Assembly: GCA_964016885.1 (NCBI GenBank)
Contig: OZ024749.1
Coordinates: 28,180,873-28,244,872, forward strand
Reading direction: 5' to 3'
DNA length: 64,000 bases
From: Eledone cirrhosa
Taxonomy: Eukaryota > Mollusca > Cephalopoda > Octopoda > Eledonidae
This document shows, in pieces, positions 32,121-35,280 of the stretch. The position numbers were made by a program, and so were the translations under genes. How positions within the stretch are numbered: position 1 is the first letter of the stretch; each line of letters starts with the position of its first letter. Below the pieces are notes generated by a model, which saw only the letters and a program-made list of their open reading frames with translations, was not told the origin of the DNA and searched no databases.

Positions 32121-34422
32121 TGTAGGGGCAGAGTCCTCAAACACACTTTCTACTGGGTCCTGTTAGAAGCAACAGTCTCCAACTGATCTGGATAGATCCC
32201 CAAGCTCATAGATATTATCCAACCATCTTGCTCAAGGTCATACCCTGGGTCTCCTGCTGGTCGATTTTGCCTGTAAAATCTGTCCAGTGATTCTTTCCTG
32301 AGACATTCTGACCACATATCCATAGTATCGTAACTGTGATTTCTCAATTCAGAGAAGTAGCAGATCTACTTGGAGTAACTCTTTGATCTCTGAGCTACAC
32401 CCTCTGTCGAGTAACGTTATTCCAAAGACCTTTCGGAGAAACTCCATTCTCCATTCCGGCCACTTGCATTCGCGAACATATTCTTTCAGACATTACCCAA
32501 GATTCAATATATATATAATTGTTTCTACTTTAGGCACAAGGCCAGCAATAACCCAGTGCATTACTGGTACTTTATTTTATCGACCCCGTAAGGATGCAAG
32601 GCAAAGTCAACCTCGGCGGGATTTGAACTCAGATCGTAAAGGGACGTAACTATGCTGGAAAGCATGGCGTCCGACCCTCTACCGATACTGCCAATCCACC
32701 GCCCTTAATATAATATATATATAATATATATATATATAATGTTTCCTTACATAACCCTACTCAATAATGAAATATAAGCCTAAACTATAATTACTTGGTT
32801 CATTAGAATTTAAATTAAAACTACAACAGAAGACTCACTTTCTACCAGAAACCTTTCAACATGTGTATGTATATTCTTCTGGTTTCATTATTTTATAAAT
32901 TTTCAATATTAGAGAGATAGCTGGTTTCTAATATACACACAAGATTCTTTCATTGCAATTTAGACAACATCAACTAGGTAAATATGTCTGCATGCATACA
33001 TGTATGGGTGTGTGTGTGCAGGTATAGATGCTATTGTATGTGTGGATCTGTATGCTTTGAGTTATATGTGTGCATGTACATATGTTTTGTTTGTTTGTTT
33101 GTGTGCTTTGAGAGTGCTTCCCACATTTGTGTGAGTGAGGGGTGGTGGAGTGTATGCAAACCTTTAATTAATAAGTTCTAATTAATTTCACCTTTGTTTT
33201 TTTTTGTTTTAACAGTGTAATGAGTAACTGTCAGCTTTTGGAGAATCTCAGCAAAAAAAACACTTTCTACGATTCTGCTGATTTAACTGTCACAACAGTC
33301 ACAAATAATGGTCAGCACCGGAGTTCTTCAAACTCCAACAGAAGCAACAGGACATCTATAATTAACCATACTTTCGAATTTGACTCCGATTCTGGTCGTC
33401 ATAGCAACGAAAGTAAAACTAACCACACAGACGAGACCAGATTCCAGACTTCCACAGTTTCTGTGAACAGAAGTCGTCGGATTCGAAGTCACAGACATGG
33501 CCGAGACAGTGGTGGCAGTGGCAGCGATGGTAGTGGTGGTGGTAGTGGTGGTGGTAGTGGTGGTGGTGGTGGTGGTGGTGGTGGCTGCAGTAATTATTTA
33601 GAATCTGAGAAGCAGAGAAGTCGTCCAGTGAAGTCTTCCATGTTATATCACTATGACGACAGCGTCTCACGTAGACACCGGGACTGTAATAAAACCAAAC
33701 ATACATATGAAAACATCGAAGAGTCATCTGATTGTGGATCGGAGATGTTATGGACTGGAAATGTGTATGATAAACCGGATGAAATTCCATTTGATAGGAA
33801 CTATCCGGAAAGTATTGCTGATTTGTATAACGAATCGGACGATAACACGTATGAGATTCCAAACACAGTATCATCATCGAAGGACAGTTTATATGAGATG
33901 TATGATAAACCAGATTCACCACATACAAATAACCTCTACGACATTGTCGATGATCCTTCAACAAAGGATTTGTTCAGGGAAAATATTAACGTTGACGGAT
34001 CTTGTTCTGGTTCGTCTCACATCTATAGCAATGTTGTTACACATCATTACGAACACATCGACTCGGACAGTGATATCCCAAGTGAGCCACACCCAGATTA
34101 TATAACGACTGGCTCAGAACTATCAGACATATCAGATGAGCCATCGTTACAAACCCCATGTGGCTCACTAACCACAGTATCTTATTCCTCCATATCAACA
34201 TCACACAGCAACTTACAGTTAGATTTATATTCCTCCACAAACAAACATCGCTCTTCTAAGAGCAGGGACAAAACCCTTCAGAAAATTATAGGGCTCTTGG
34301 AACTCAGCCATTCCTCAGCTTCTACATCAAGGGGTTGTCAGGCTTGCCCTTTACCTCCACGGGATTACAATACCCAAAATAATAAGACATCACATTTTAA
34401 TGCCTCCATGACTCAGTTATGA
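393..34422 (+). CDS. Cadherin-superfamily single-pass receptor, 3' part (23 exons)
   Basis: Calcium-dependent adhesion receptor of the plasma membrane. The 23 exons listed separately join in one frame (3,749 nt, about 1,248 residues from the first complete codon, ending at TGA 34420-34422). Domains: end of one EC repeat (residues 1-75), six EC repeats (about 76-705), a membrane-proximal domain of about 115 residues, a transmembrane helix (about 822-843), and a cytoplasmic tail of about 400 residues. EC signatures visible include DINDNLPKF, DDNDNWPMF, DINDHIPIF, two LDRET motifs, ELDYE, DATDADK-like and SDHDQG. Three inter-repeat linkers lack the DxNDN ligands. The start codon and N-terminal repeats lie upstream of the window. 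Introns occur inside every EC repeat, unlike clustered protocadherins whose ectodomain is one exon. The MAD-like domain, degenerate linkers and PDZ ligand recall PCDH15/Cad99C; that assignment is inference. Confidence 0.88.
560..1105 (+). repeat. Degenerate ~85-bp tandem repeat split by a SINE fragment
   Basis: Units carrying cacccaaggacc and ggattaagtctacc recur near 581, 661, 955 and 1043. Between the second and third unit lies 730-915, similar to the SINE-like sequence at 13976-14260 (shared gtggccttgtggtaag and gactcaagacagactt). The remaining bases to 1209 show nothing recognisable. Confidence 0.7.
1210..1257 (+). CDS. Cadherin exon 2 (16 codons)
   Basis: Acceptor ctccttgcag, donor gtaagtaag, phase 0 at both ends. 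Encodes FNLRIRCTTNDK, matching the 'Y.L.V.A.D' strand near the end of an EC repeat. It continues directly into the KDFTIIV strand of the next exon. Confidence 0.78.
1300..4110 (-). mobile_element. LINE/SINE 3' tail expanded from within by a 48-bp array
   Basis: 1300-1470 reads as a minus-strand LINE/SINE tail: (ATC)n, the Taacgtccatcttccacgc core, then gatgcccttccta. 4035-4065 resumes the same element at tgtcgtgacacctacacga, as in the intact tail at 25030-25330. The 48-bp array lies between the two parts, so it grew inside one element. Confidence 0.85.
1470..4070. repeat. 48-bp minisatellite, ~54 copies
   Basis: The unit runs ctttacagtgtgggctggg...ttttacatgac. Variation is confined to a few sites (g/a in gggct/ggact, c/t in gaccac/gactac) plus one 1-base loss near 2789. 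Because 48 is a multiple of 3 the array is open in more than one frame and yields 16-residue repeat peptides; I do not regard these as genes. Confidence 0.97.
4085..4635. repeat. AT-rich intron end with TG/TATG microsatellite
   Basis: Degenerate 'tatagttatttgcattggtg' copies at 4120-4225, then (TG)n/(TATG)n at 4322-4460. No gene seen. Confidence 0.6.
4636..4734 (+). CDS. Cadherin exon 3 (EC linker, degenerate)
   Basis: Acceptor acttccacag, donor gtaaat; 33 codons, phase 0/0. Encodes the last strand of the partial EC repeat (KDFTIIV) and then TSPSAAVPISY. The position of the calcium-binding DxNDNxP linker is occupied by residues without acidic ligands. The next EC repeat starts here. Confidence 0.82.
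4735..5310. other. AT-rich intron, no recognisable content
   Basis: AT-rich sequence without open frames or recognisable repeats. Only a short cagcatttctt/aggagtcgtagg segment near 4920-5000 stands out as possible old repeat. Confidence 0.4.
5395..5745. other. GC-richer island of unknown origin in intron
   Basis: About 350 bp clearly richer in G+C than the flanks, open over 100 codons on the plus strand and about 69 on the minus. No domain recognised in either. A fragment of a retroelement coding region is most likely; a run of 11 G closes it at 5749. Confidence 0.4.
6046..6360 (+). mobile_element. Old tRNA-derived SINE (OR-like)
   Basis: gagttcaaatctccctgag resembles a Pol III B box. It is followed by ttgataaaataaagtaccag and a 3' part matching 17984-18188. 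The preceding 6046-6130 (agcataatgcttaacac, ggggttaaatttc) looks like a second tRNA-like head. Diverged. Confidence 0.65.
6536..6646 (+). CDS. Cadherin exon 4
   Basis: Acceptor atttttag, donor gtgagt; 37 codons, phase 0/0. Ser/Asn/Thr-rich with several N-glycosylation sequons (NSS, NLS, NNT, NST). It forms the first half of the first complete EC repeat in the window. Confidence 0.8.
6650..7160. repeat. CA/TA microsatellites plus short interspersed repeat
   Basis: (CA)n at 6660-6800 and TA runs at 6825-6850, 6930-6955 and 7112-7150. 6960-7105 (gctgaaacactcgcttgag ... ttctgctgt) resembles 35508-35605 and appears to be an interspersed repeat of unknown class. Confidence 0.6.
7165..7575 (+). mobile_element. 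LINE 3' end with C2H2 zinc-finger C terminus (copy 1)
   Basis: One plus frame ends CSVCTRVFKSLAGLKSHTC then SAHR-stop, a C2H2-type finger. Many LINE ORFs end in such a finger. The stretch ends in (TATG)n. A copy with the same orientation and only a few differences lies at 21045-21422. Confidence 0.65.
7842..7958 (+). CDS. Cadherin exon 5 (TLDYD core)
   Basis: Acceptor catttaacag, donor gtaaga; 39 codons, phase 0/0. Encodes the classic EC signature KGTLQLMKTLDYD followed by YQLNIS, equivalent to 'TG.L....LDYE.....Y.L.V'. Confidence 0.87.
8038..8188 (+). mobile_element. LINE/SINE tail, plus strand, arm of an inverted pair
   Basis: ttaggaagggcatccagctg through tggacgttaaacgatgatg, the common 3' tail, ending in (GAT)n at 8162-8185. 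It meets a minus-strand copy tail to tail. Confidence 0.9.
8189..8372 (-). mobile_element. LINE/SINE tail, minus strand, second arm of inverted pair
   Basis: Starts atcatcatcactgtttaac and runs to cagtgtggaatgg. This is the reverse complement of the same tail, more diverged than the plus-strand arm next to it. Confidence 0.85.
8388..9062 (+). mobile_element. LINE 3' end (RT ORF C terminus plus tail), copy 1
   Basis: The open frame 8389-8557 ends ...GVGRPRKNWDELINSDL...EKTRLT-stop, typical of the C terminus of LINE reverse transcriptase ORFs. The 3' UTR continues to the shared tail and (GAT)n. 8731-8842 and 8843-8954 are a 112-bp direct tandem duplication. Copies of the same LINE lie at 19073-19810 and 25030-25705. 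Confidence 0.85.
9100..9420. mobile_element. Unknown repeat fragment and SINE tail
   Basis: 9105-9250 is a non-coding fragment with no assignment. 9280-9306 is (TA)n. 9307-9420 is a plus-strand LINE/SINE tail remnant ending in (GATGAT)n. Confidence 0.55.
9430..9655. repeat. (TCTA/TCTG)n, (GAT)n and (AAAT)n microsatellites
   Basis: Tetranucleotide repeats to about 9545, (CT)n at 9548-9568, gatgatgatgatgagg at 9576-9595, and (TAAA)n at 9632-9650. Confidence 0.85.
9708..9815 (+). CDS. Cadherin exon 6 (degenerate DxNDN linker)
   Basis: Acceptor atgtcatag, donor gttggt (weak at +3/+4); 36 codons, phase 0/0. Encodes FVLLTIIVKDEDTKPPVF then YYVTVEEQ. KDEDTKPPVF stands where DxNDNxPxF is normal: the strand and Pro/Phe are kept but the Asn-Asp-Asn ligands are lost. 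VEE is the XEX calcium motif of the next repeat. Confidence 0.86.
9873..10262 (+). repeat. Three tandem copies of an interspersed repeat (~120-145 bp)
   Basis: aacctttgttaagt recurs at 9876, 10022 and 10141, each followed by tctatgatacaaaac and ttatattt.a..aaa. The same family is seen at 16600-17000, 24290-24560, 29920-30290, 47940-48110 and 62460-62590. Confidence 0.8.
10270..10680. mobile_element. Retroelement fragments
   Basis: 10280-10345 matches a SINE head (ccttgagcaagacactttat). 10390-10480 (cctgagagggttgtggg, cagcaggtcctgtcagaag) matches, in reverse complement, 39895-39985, and is related to 32115-32180. A LINE end is likely. Confidence 0.5.
10768..10870 (+). CDS. Cadherin exon 7
   Basis: Acceptor tatttgcag, donor gtttgt; 34 codons plus one nucleotide (phase 0 to 1). 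Encodes PLILAYDGDRSIDQIINYRM, with a shortened DxD-like loop (AYDGD). Repeat-rich intron follows directly. Confidence 0.83.
10885..11380. repeat. Three tandem copies of a ~145-170 bp intronic repeat
   Basis: aatagaatattt.gcaaaa and ttgttaaccagagggtgac recur near 10889, 11063 and 11205, each followed by (CT)n and (CA)n. They fill the intron up to the exon 8 acceptor. Confidence 0.8.
11420..11532 (+). CDS. Cadherin exon 8 (LDRET core)
   Basis: Acceptor cacttacag, donor gtatct; phase 1 to 0. Encodes FDVDIRTGSIILRHVLDRET and then DSYTIYIE, a textbook EC core with the LDRE calcium motif intact. Confidence 0.9.
11573..12388 (+). pseudogene. Broken tandem copies of the 5' half of the next exon
   Basis: Three decayed copies of the exon 9 start precede it. 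Copy 1 is only the 3' fragment (11611-11649). Copy 2 (11673-11747) and copy 3 (12314-12388) each begin with an AG acceptor and GCCTACCAAATTG and run 24 codons ending VLDIN-stop. The functional exon continues DINDN at that point. Spacing of copies 1 to 2 and 3 to 4 is about 100 bp, so the original event was a 100-bp tandem duplication. About 540 bp now separates copies 2 and 3. Splicing to copy 2 or 3 would introduce a premature stop. Confidence 0.85.
12414..12590 (+). CDS. Cadherin exon 9 (canonical DINDN linker)
   Basis: Acceptor ttttatggcag, donor gtaata; 59 codons, phase 0/0. Encodes AHITVLDINDNLPKF, then the next repeat start SVEVLENLPKG and HATDADK. All calcium-ligand positions of the linker and the DxD motif are present. 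Upstream partial copies of this exon supply competing acceptors. Confidence 0.93.
12780..13150 (+). repeat. Degenerate 'gttggtttagtgaggg' tandem repeat
   Basis: G/T-rich units of irregular length with ggttggtttagtga and tatggtggtggtta. No gene content in the rest of this intron. Confidence 0.7.
13331..13465 (+). CDS. Cadherin exon 10 (LDRET core)
   Basis: Acceptor catctttcag, donor gtaagt (consensus); 45 codons, phase 0/0. Encodes FQYRLKDKYNAFQLNSSTGE and NILDRETYPLLF, the central part of an EC repeat with an intact LDRE motif. Confidence 0.9.
13470..13758 (+). repeat. 24-bp tandem repeat filling a short intron
   Basis: About 11 units of actcagttattgcatgttaa followed by tatt, with variant cat/tgc positions. 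They occupy nearly the whole intron between exons 10 and 11, leaving only the donor and the pyrimidine tract. Confidence 0.9.
13775..13924 (+). CDS. Cadherin exon 11 (canonical DDNDN linker)
   Basis: Acceptor tttctttttcag, donor gtaagg; 50 codons, phase 0/0. Encodes CHLTIKLMDDNDNWPMF, a full calcium-binding linker, and the start of the next repeat (YLLFVKELKNGTFIGT). Confidence 0.92.
13965..14345 (+). mobile_element. tRNA-like SINE, diverged
   Basis: tggccttgtggtaaggtag (A-box-like) and agattcgattcctaa (B-box-like), then gttcttgagcaaaacactt and a body shared with 730-915. Confidence 0.65.
14380..14850 (+). mobile_element. LINE/SINE tail fragments
   Basis: (GGT)n at 14530-14555. Two diverged tail copies follow at 14640-14710 and 14780-14850 (ggtgtcagaaaggatatcc; ggtgttaggaaaggcacca). 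The second runs into the 68-bp array. Confidence 0.6.
14860..15812. repeat. 68-bp minisatellite, ~14 near-identical copies
   Basis: The unit starts atgtcaaggacaagacaacc and ends ctctctatagt. All copies are essentially identical; only the one at 15540-15606 has two substitutions (acctacc, atgcacc). The start matches a diverged LINE/SINE tail (caagacaaccactcttgcc). Confidence 0.97.
15995..16197 (+). CDS. Cadherin exon 12
   Basis: Acceptor ccttcaaag, donor gttagt; 67 codons plus two nucleotides (phase 0 to 2). Encodes NASDHDQGLNA (DxDxGxN calcium loop intact) and IDIDQNTGVITAN. The LDRE position is replaced by FLMPATSYRF, so one calcium ligand is lost. Ends in CDSPTELSR. Confidence 0.9.
16198..17040. 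repeat. TA microsatellites and inverted interspersed repeats
   Basis: (TA)n at 16226-16260 and 16466-16508. From 16600 to 17010 there are three reverse-oriented copies of the family at 9873-10262 (acttaacaaaggttcttac, tttttagataaatataaac). Confidence 0.75.
17102..17240 (+). CDS. Cadherin exon 13 (degenerate linker, tandem acceptor)
   Basis: Two AG acceptors, ending at 17101 and 17110, both join in frame with the phase-2 donor. The first gives SRRLCSKVPVMIV, the second SRSKVPVMIV. The shorter form looks more like a normal EC strand. Encodes VMIVTKNTTKPEK, where the DxNDNxP linker is lost, then the next repeat start YIYIKENTPSNTTV. Donor gtaacc; ends phase 0. Confidence 0.83.
17343..17775 (-). 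mobile_element. LINE C-terminal fragment, minus strand
   Basis: Read on the minus strand it contains GRPRK-like coding remnants (ctaggtcttccttggtctt reversed), after an (ATC)n tail at 17378-17390. About 17522-17590 and 17660-17730 form an internal duplication (tctaggtcttcctc...). Confidence 0.55.
17785..17975 (+). mobile_element. OR-like SINE, diverged copy
   Basis: tctgagttcaaatcttgctg (B box), gttgataaaataaagcacca and ggccgtatgcctaaatcag match the better-preserved copy immediately downstream. Confidence 0.8.
17984..18190 (+). mobile_element. OR-like tRNA SINE, well preserved
   Basis: A-box-like ggcagtatcggtagagg and B-box gagttcaaatcctgccg, then acggggtcgataaaataaa and a 3' end cttgtgcctaaagtagaaa. 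It matches the reverse-oriented copy at 32517-32703 almost base for base. Confidence 0.9.
18332..18399 (+). CDS. Cadherin exon 14 (short)
   Basis: Acceptor ttttattttag, donor gtaaga; 22 codons plus two nucleotides. The phase from both neighbours fixes the frame GTSSGMIFIHLM. An alternative frame (YQFWNDLYTPDD) reads well but would hit TGA at the start of the next exon. Least conserved segment of the ectodomain. Confidence 0.72.
18545..18640 (-). mobile_element. SINE tail remnant with (ATC)n
   Basis: (ATC)n at 18546-18575 is followed by a short remnant of the tail core (ttcattttccatgggttaa), with a 21-bp internal duplication at 18605-18643. Confidence 0.6.
18754..18835 (+). CDS. Cadherin exon 15 (ELDYE core)
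   Basis: Acceptor tatttcatttcag, donor gtaagt; one leading nucleotide then 27 codons. Encodes GEVVVNGELDYET and YRLSVLACTEM, the second half of an EC repeat with the LDYE motif intact. Confidence 0.9.
18950..19060. repeat. (TA)n microsatellite
   Basis: Interrupted TATA/CATA run of about 110 bp. Confidence 0.95.
19062..19812 (-). mobile_element. LINE 3' end (RT C terminus plus tail), copy 2
   Basis: The minus-strand open frame 19806-19525 includes LERRLHWYGHVMRMKDDS and GVGRPRKTWDDLINSDL, the usual C-terminal region of LINE reverse transcriptases. The 3' UTR and tail run down to (ATC)n at 19063. Confidence 0.88.
19855..20170 (+). mobile_element. TA/'gggcattata' repeats and 5'-truncated tRNA SINE
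   Basis: After TA runs, 19932-20168 matches the 3' part of the SINE at 36517-36861: gtttactcagctgtagaaat, agcacccagcactcact, tgcaagcagggaaaag. Confidence 0.85.
20172..20295. mobile_element. Partial fold-back element
   Basis: aagatcctgtatatatatata forms a small palindrome. 20218-20290 (gtgaaagcagcaattctttg, aaactttaatctgtac) matches one arm of the fold-back at 41022-41147. Confidence 0.75.
20300..20535 (-). mobile_element. LINE/SINE tail, minus strand
   Basis: (ATC)n, then cgtttaacgtccatcttcca, gatgcccttcctaacaccaa and cacattacagcgtggactgt. A well-preserved tail. Confidence 0.88.
20617..20785. mobile_element. Small fold-back element with unique flank
   Basis: Arms 20619-20657 and 20667-20707 (gaggaagtttcatttacata against its complement) surround a 9-bp loop. 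The adjacent ctctgcctgtgcat... stretch is found, inverted, next to the large fold-back at 37072-37412, so both belong to one family. Confidence 0.8.
20822..20953 (+). CDS. Cadherin exon 16 (canonical DINDH linker)
   Basis: Acceptor tttcattgtag, donor gtaagt; 44 codons, phase 0/0. Encodes LYIHIKDINDHIPIF and then LYVFEVLPKLDINTTIG. The linker is canonical. The XEX glutamate of the following repeat is replaced (VLP). Confidence 0.92.
21045..21422 (+). mobile_element. LINE 3' end with C2H2 finger (copy 2)
   Basis: Near-identical to 7193-7570, with a few substitutions and small deletions (for example tggtaaatatcttgg against tggtaaatatcatcttgg). Same orientation. Confidence 0.7.
21425..21740 (+). 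mobile_element. tRNA-derived SINE with a different body
   Basis: B-box-like gtgagttcgattcttgg, then gttcttgagcaagacaattt as in other SINEs. The 3' part (gcatggagactggtatgc, gtgcttctgaggggaac) is not shared with the LINE tail. Confidence 0.65.
21740..22260. repeat. TATG/CA microsatellites, AT-rich intron end
   Basis: (TATG)n at 21745-21845, (CA)n at 21888-21930, then three copies of cacatcacacacacatat to 21985. After that there are only AT-rich and AAAAC-type runs. Confidence 0.85.
22261..22325 (+). CDS. Cadherin exon 17 (DxD loop)
   Basis: Acceptor ttattattttag, donor gttggt; 21 codons plus two nucleotides. Encodes ATDNDKESPNNQFFYEI, the DxDxxxxN calcium loop of the last EC repeat. Confidence 0.9.
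22480..22720 (+). repeat. ~39-bp tandem repeat
   Basis: Units of ctgttgtagattgttggtg followed by ctagactaaaatatcttagt; about five copies, the first diverged. Confidence 0.85.
22740..23640 (-). mobile_element. GC-rich reverse-transcriptase retroelement fragment
   Basis: A 0.9-kb island markedly richer in G+C than the intron. The minus frame 23601-23335 includes LAGISLQVNSSKSEVV, like the segment after the catalytic motif in LINE reverse transcriptases. The minus frame 22960-22763 (SLASDRLMRQLDQHRLACFR) looks like a C-terminal remnant. Frameshifted and inactive. Confidence 0.6.
23645..24560. repeat. Old SINE piece and interspersed AT-rich repeats
   Basis: 23653-23756 is an old minus-strand OR-like SINE piece. 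24085-24560 holds diverged copies of the family at 9873-10262 and 62380-62600. No gene content. Confidence 0.5.
24637..24793 (+). CDS. Cadherin exon 18 (core of last EC repeat)
   Basis: Acceptor ttgtttatag, donor gtaaca; one leading nucleotide then 52 codons. Encodes HLVIENKTGELIVMRTIQLE and FLVRVVDKGHPALSSLVTVK, a typical second half of an EC repeat (A.D.G.P.LSS..TV.). LEKEE replaces LDRE/LDYE. Confidence 0.93.
24835..25025. repeat. (TA)n / TATC microsatellites
   Basis: TA and TATC runs at 24838-24912 and 24925-24942. Confidence 0.9.
25030..25712 (-). mobile_element. LINE 3' end (RT C terminus plus tail), copy 3
   Basis: Minus-strand GIGRPRKSWDELINSDL...EKTRLT-stop (25602-25414), with further upstream coding LERRLRWYGHVMR to about 25700. 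The tail runs to (ATC)n at 25030. The best-preserved tail in the window: it contains two imperfect units of about 48-50 bp related to the 1470-4070 satellite. Confidence 0.88.
25713..26360. repeat. TA/CA/CT microsatellites and unassigned intron
   Basis: TA runs at 25708-25732 and 26040-26100, and (CA)n at 25927-25945. The rest is AT-rich without recognisable content. Confidence 0.7.
26367..26461 (+). CDS. Cadherin exon 19 (end of EC, start of membrane-proximal domain)
   Basis: Acceptor cctcttccag, donor gtgagt; 31 codons plus two nucleotides. Encodes LVLEDKGDNASYF, a remnant of the linker motif after the last EC repeat, then ILLQKQVTDNKISLE, which no longer looks like an EC repeat. Confidence 0.86.
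26478..26700. repeat. Imperfect (ATC/GTG) trinucleotide tract
   Basis: A long interrupted (CAT)n/(GGT)n-like tract with several units. It produces low-complexity open frames on both strands. Confidence 0.85.
26700..27230 (+). mobile_element. LINE remnant leading into the 70-bp array
   Basis: 26990-27230 reads as a decayed LINE C-terminal coding region. ctgaaacccatcaacaaaag gives LKPINKS, matching the minus-strand LINE end at 44841-45047. Confidence 0.6.
27231..28700 (+). repeat. 70-bp satellite from a LINE coding end, 21 copies
   Basis: The unit starts tagatgcaactgaccgtgg and ends tctgagaaatgg plus aatgtacta. In one frame it spells TDRGHWSTVAASCV, a decayed form of DTTDCGHWSPLAAS at the LINE end at 44841-45047. 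Units vary at gtgtctg/atatctc and c/t sites. Confidence 0.95.
28710..28920. repeat. ~60-bp degenerate repeat, 3 copies
   Basis: ttagtgatat.. and aacaatat.t.ttta recur three times before exon 20. Confidence 0.65.
28987..29079 (+). CDS. Cadherin exon 20 (membrane-proximal domain)
   Basis: Acceptor ttattttcag, donor gtaagt; phase 2 to 2. Encodes SLSDVIGVDVTIDNIIDG and NQGQNLFFGG. Mixed beta/loop character with no EC motif. Probably part of a MAD/SEA-like ferredoxin fold next to the membrane (inference). Confidence 0.85.
29127..29466 (-). mobile_element. Full-length tRNA-derived SINE
   Basis: Minus strand: a tRNA-like head with A box (tggcttagtggctagagc) and B box (gagttcaattctcag), a body, and the LINE-type tail ending in cattttacgtccgc/(ATC)n. 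Same family and length as 36517-36861. Confidence 0.92.
29466..29532. repeat. (TA)n(TG)n microsatellite
   Basis: About 48 bp of TA followed by about 16 bp of TG, directly abutting the SINE head. Confidence 0.95.
29642..29707 (+). CDS. Cadherin exon 21 (membrane-proximal domain)
   Basis: Acceptor tgttctacag, donor gtaagt; phase 2 to 2. Encodes STVQISASYPNGTKLTRQQL, a strand followed by an amphipathic helix start, with one N-glycosylation sequon (NGT). Confidence 0.85.
29745..30425. repeat. Interspersed-repeat cluster and poly-T
   Basis: At least three copies of the family at 9873-10262 (tctatgatac.aaactat, tatttatctaaaaaccttcc). A T run of about 25 bp lies at 30393-30418. Confidence 0.8.
30545..30718 (+). 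CDS. Cadherin exon 22 (transmembrane segment)
   Basis: Acceptor cctcaccacag, donor gtaagt; phase 2 to 2. A lysine-rich helix (VLQKIFKEKSSDKDLK) and the short stalk SWNFPPPE precede a hydrophobic stretch of about 22 residues (LSILILACLLFICC...), then KHK as cytoplasmic stop-transfer charges. This is the only transmembrane helix found. Confidence 0.93.
30920..31325 (-). mobile_element. Unclassified dispersed repeat
   Basis: Begins tagcagaatggcctggcgatgc (within 30925-30950), a 'ctagcag...cccggcgttgctcggg'-type start I recognise only as a common invertebrate dispersed repeat. No coding domain. A 27-bp sequence at 31264-31290 recurs exactly at 31945-31971. Confidence 0.5.
31326..31690. repeat. 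(TG)n and (TA)n microsatellites
   Basis: (TG)n at about 31327-31372, TA runs at 31373-31391 and 31403-31421, and a 55-bp TA run at 31627-31682. Confidence 0.95.
32115..32515 (-). mobile_element. LINE fragment, minus strand
   Basis: The minus strand reads EWRMEFLRKVFGITLLDR (about 32450-32400) and then MWSECLRKESLDRFYRQNRP (32310-32250), resembling the C-terminal region of LINE reverse transcriptases with frame breaks. Confidence 0.6.
32517..32703 (-). mobile_element. OR-like tRNA SINE, well preserved
   Basis: Reverse complement of 17984-18190: tgtttctactttaggcacaa, tttatcgaccccgtaagg, ggatttgaactcagatcg, ctaccgatactgccaatcc. Confidence 0.9.
32704..33215. other. Intron 3' end
   Basis: TA-rich run, then AT-rich sequence and TG/TATG tracts (32985-33110), closing with a T-rich tract before the last exon. 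Confidence 0.6.
33216..34422 (+). CDS. Cadherin last exon: cytoplasmic tail with Tyr motifs and PDZ ligand
   Basis: Acceptor gttttaacag at 33215; about 401 codons to TGA 34420-34422. Ser/Asn/Asp-rich and probably disordered. A Gly/Ser run coded by GGT repeats lies at 33508-33590. Tyrosine motifs, numbered from Met at 33220: YENI (163), YDKP (183), YPES (195), YNES (203), YEIP (211), YEMYDKP (225, 228), YDIV (240), YSNV (269), YEHI (277), YITT (294). Several fit known SH2-ligand types (pYxN, pYxxP). The C terminus SMTQL fits a class I PDZ ligand (S/T-x-hydrophobic). Likely anchors the receptor to a PDZ scaffold (inference). Confidence 0.92.
33508..33590 (+). repeat. In-frame (GGT)n coding microsatellite
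   Basis: ggtggt repeats interrupted by agt, inside the last exon, coding a Gly/Ser linker. Pure enough to vary in length between alleles without frame loss. Confidence 0.9.
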
Positions 34423-34499
34423 TATTAACCTAATATTTTCAAATTCTAGACTGCTGTACAGTTGATATAAAATAATCAAGTGGATAAGATATGATCAGA

Positions 34500-34742
34500 C
34501 TATGAACTCATAGGATGTGAGTTCATATCTGACTGTAGGCCAATGTGCTGTGTCTTTCAGCAAGACACCTCTACATGTTTCAGTGTATCTTTGTTGGAGA
34601 AGAGGTATCACGCCTCTGGGGAAAGTTACCTGCAATAGACCTGCATCCTATCTTAGGAGAAATTTGTCTCATCCACTGTAATGCTATAAACTCCTCAGTT
34701 AAGCACCACCTTAATGGATATCCTTCCTAGTGGTTAATAAAA
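34500..34742 (+). mobile_element. SINE-like sequence in the 3' UTR
   Basis: gtgagttcatatctgactg (diverged B box), gtctttcagcaagacacct and ggatatccttcctagtggt. An aataaa at 34736-34741 is a possible polyadenylation signal for the cadherin gene, though it lies in this repeat. Confidence 0.5.
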
Positions 34743-34794
34743 CAAACACTGCGTTGGGGTGGGGTGGATGCTGTAGGTTCACATTAGTATCTTT

Positions 34795-35280
34795 ATAAAC
34801 CATTACCAGTATTAATGGGAATGATATAAATATATTAATGAGGTGCTATTAAAATATTAACAGAATGAAATATCAAAATATTAATGGGATGCCATTAAAA
34901 TATTAATTAACTGGTATTCAAAATTATGAATGAGATTATATCAAAACGATATTGAAATATCAATGGGACACCATTAAAAAATTAATAGACCGATATTAAA
35001 GTATTAATGAGATTATATTAAAGAGATATTAAAATATTAATGGGACACCATTTAAAAATAATAGACCTACATTAAAATATTAATGAGATTATATTAAAAA
35101 GATATTAAAACATTATATATTAAAGGGATTATATTAAAGAGATATTAAAATATTAATGAGATTATGATGCTACTAATATTATTATTAATGAGATGATAAT
35201 TATTCAAATATTAAAGAAGTATTATCAGAATAATAATGGGATGTTATTAAGATATTACAGAAGATTTATCAAAAGTATTT
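34795..35280. repeat. Degenerate 'attaatgggat' tandem repeat
   Basis: AT-rich irregular units built from aaaatattaatgggat, gacaccattaaaa and gattatattaaa. No gene content. Confidence 0.8.
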
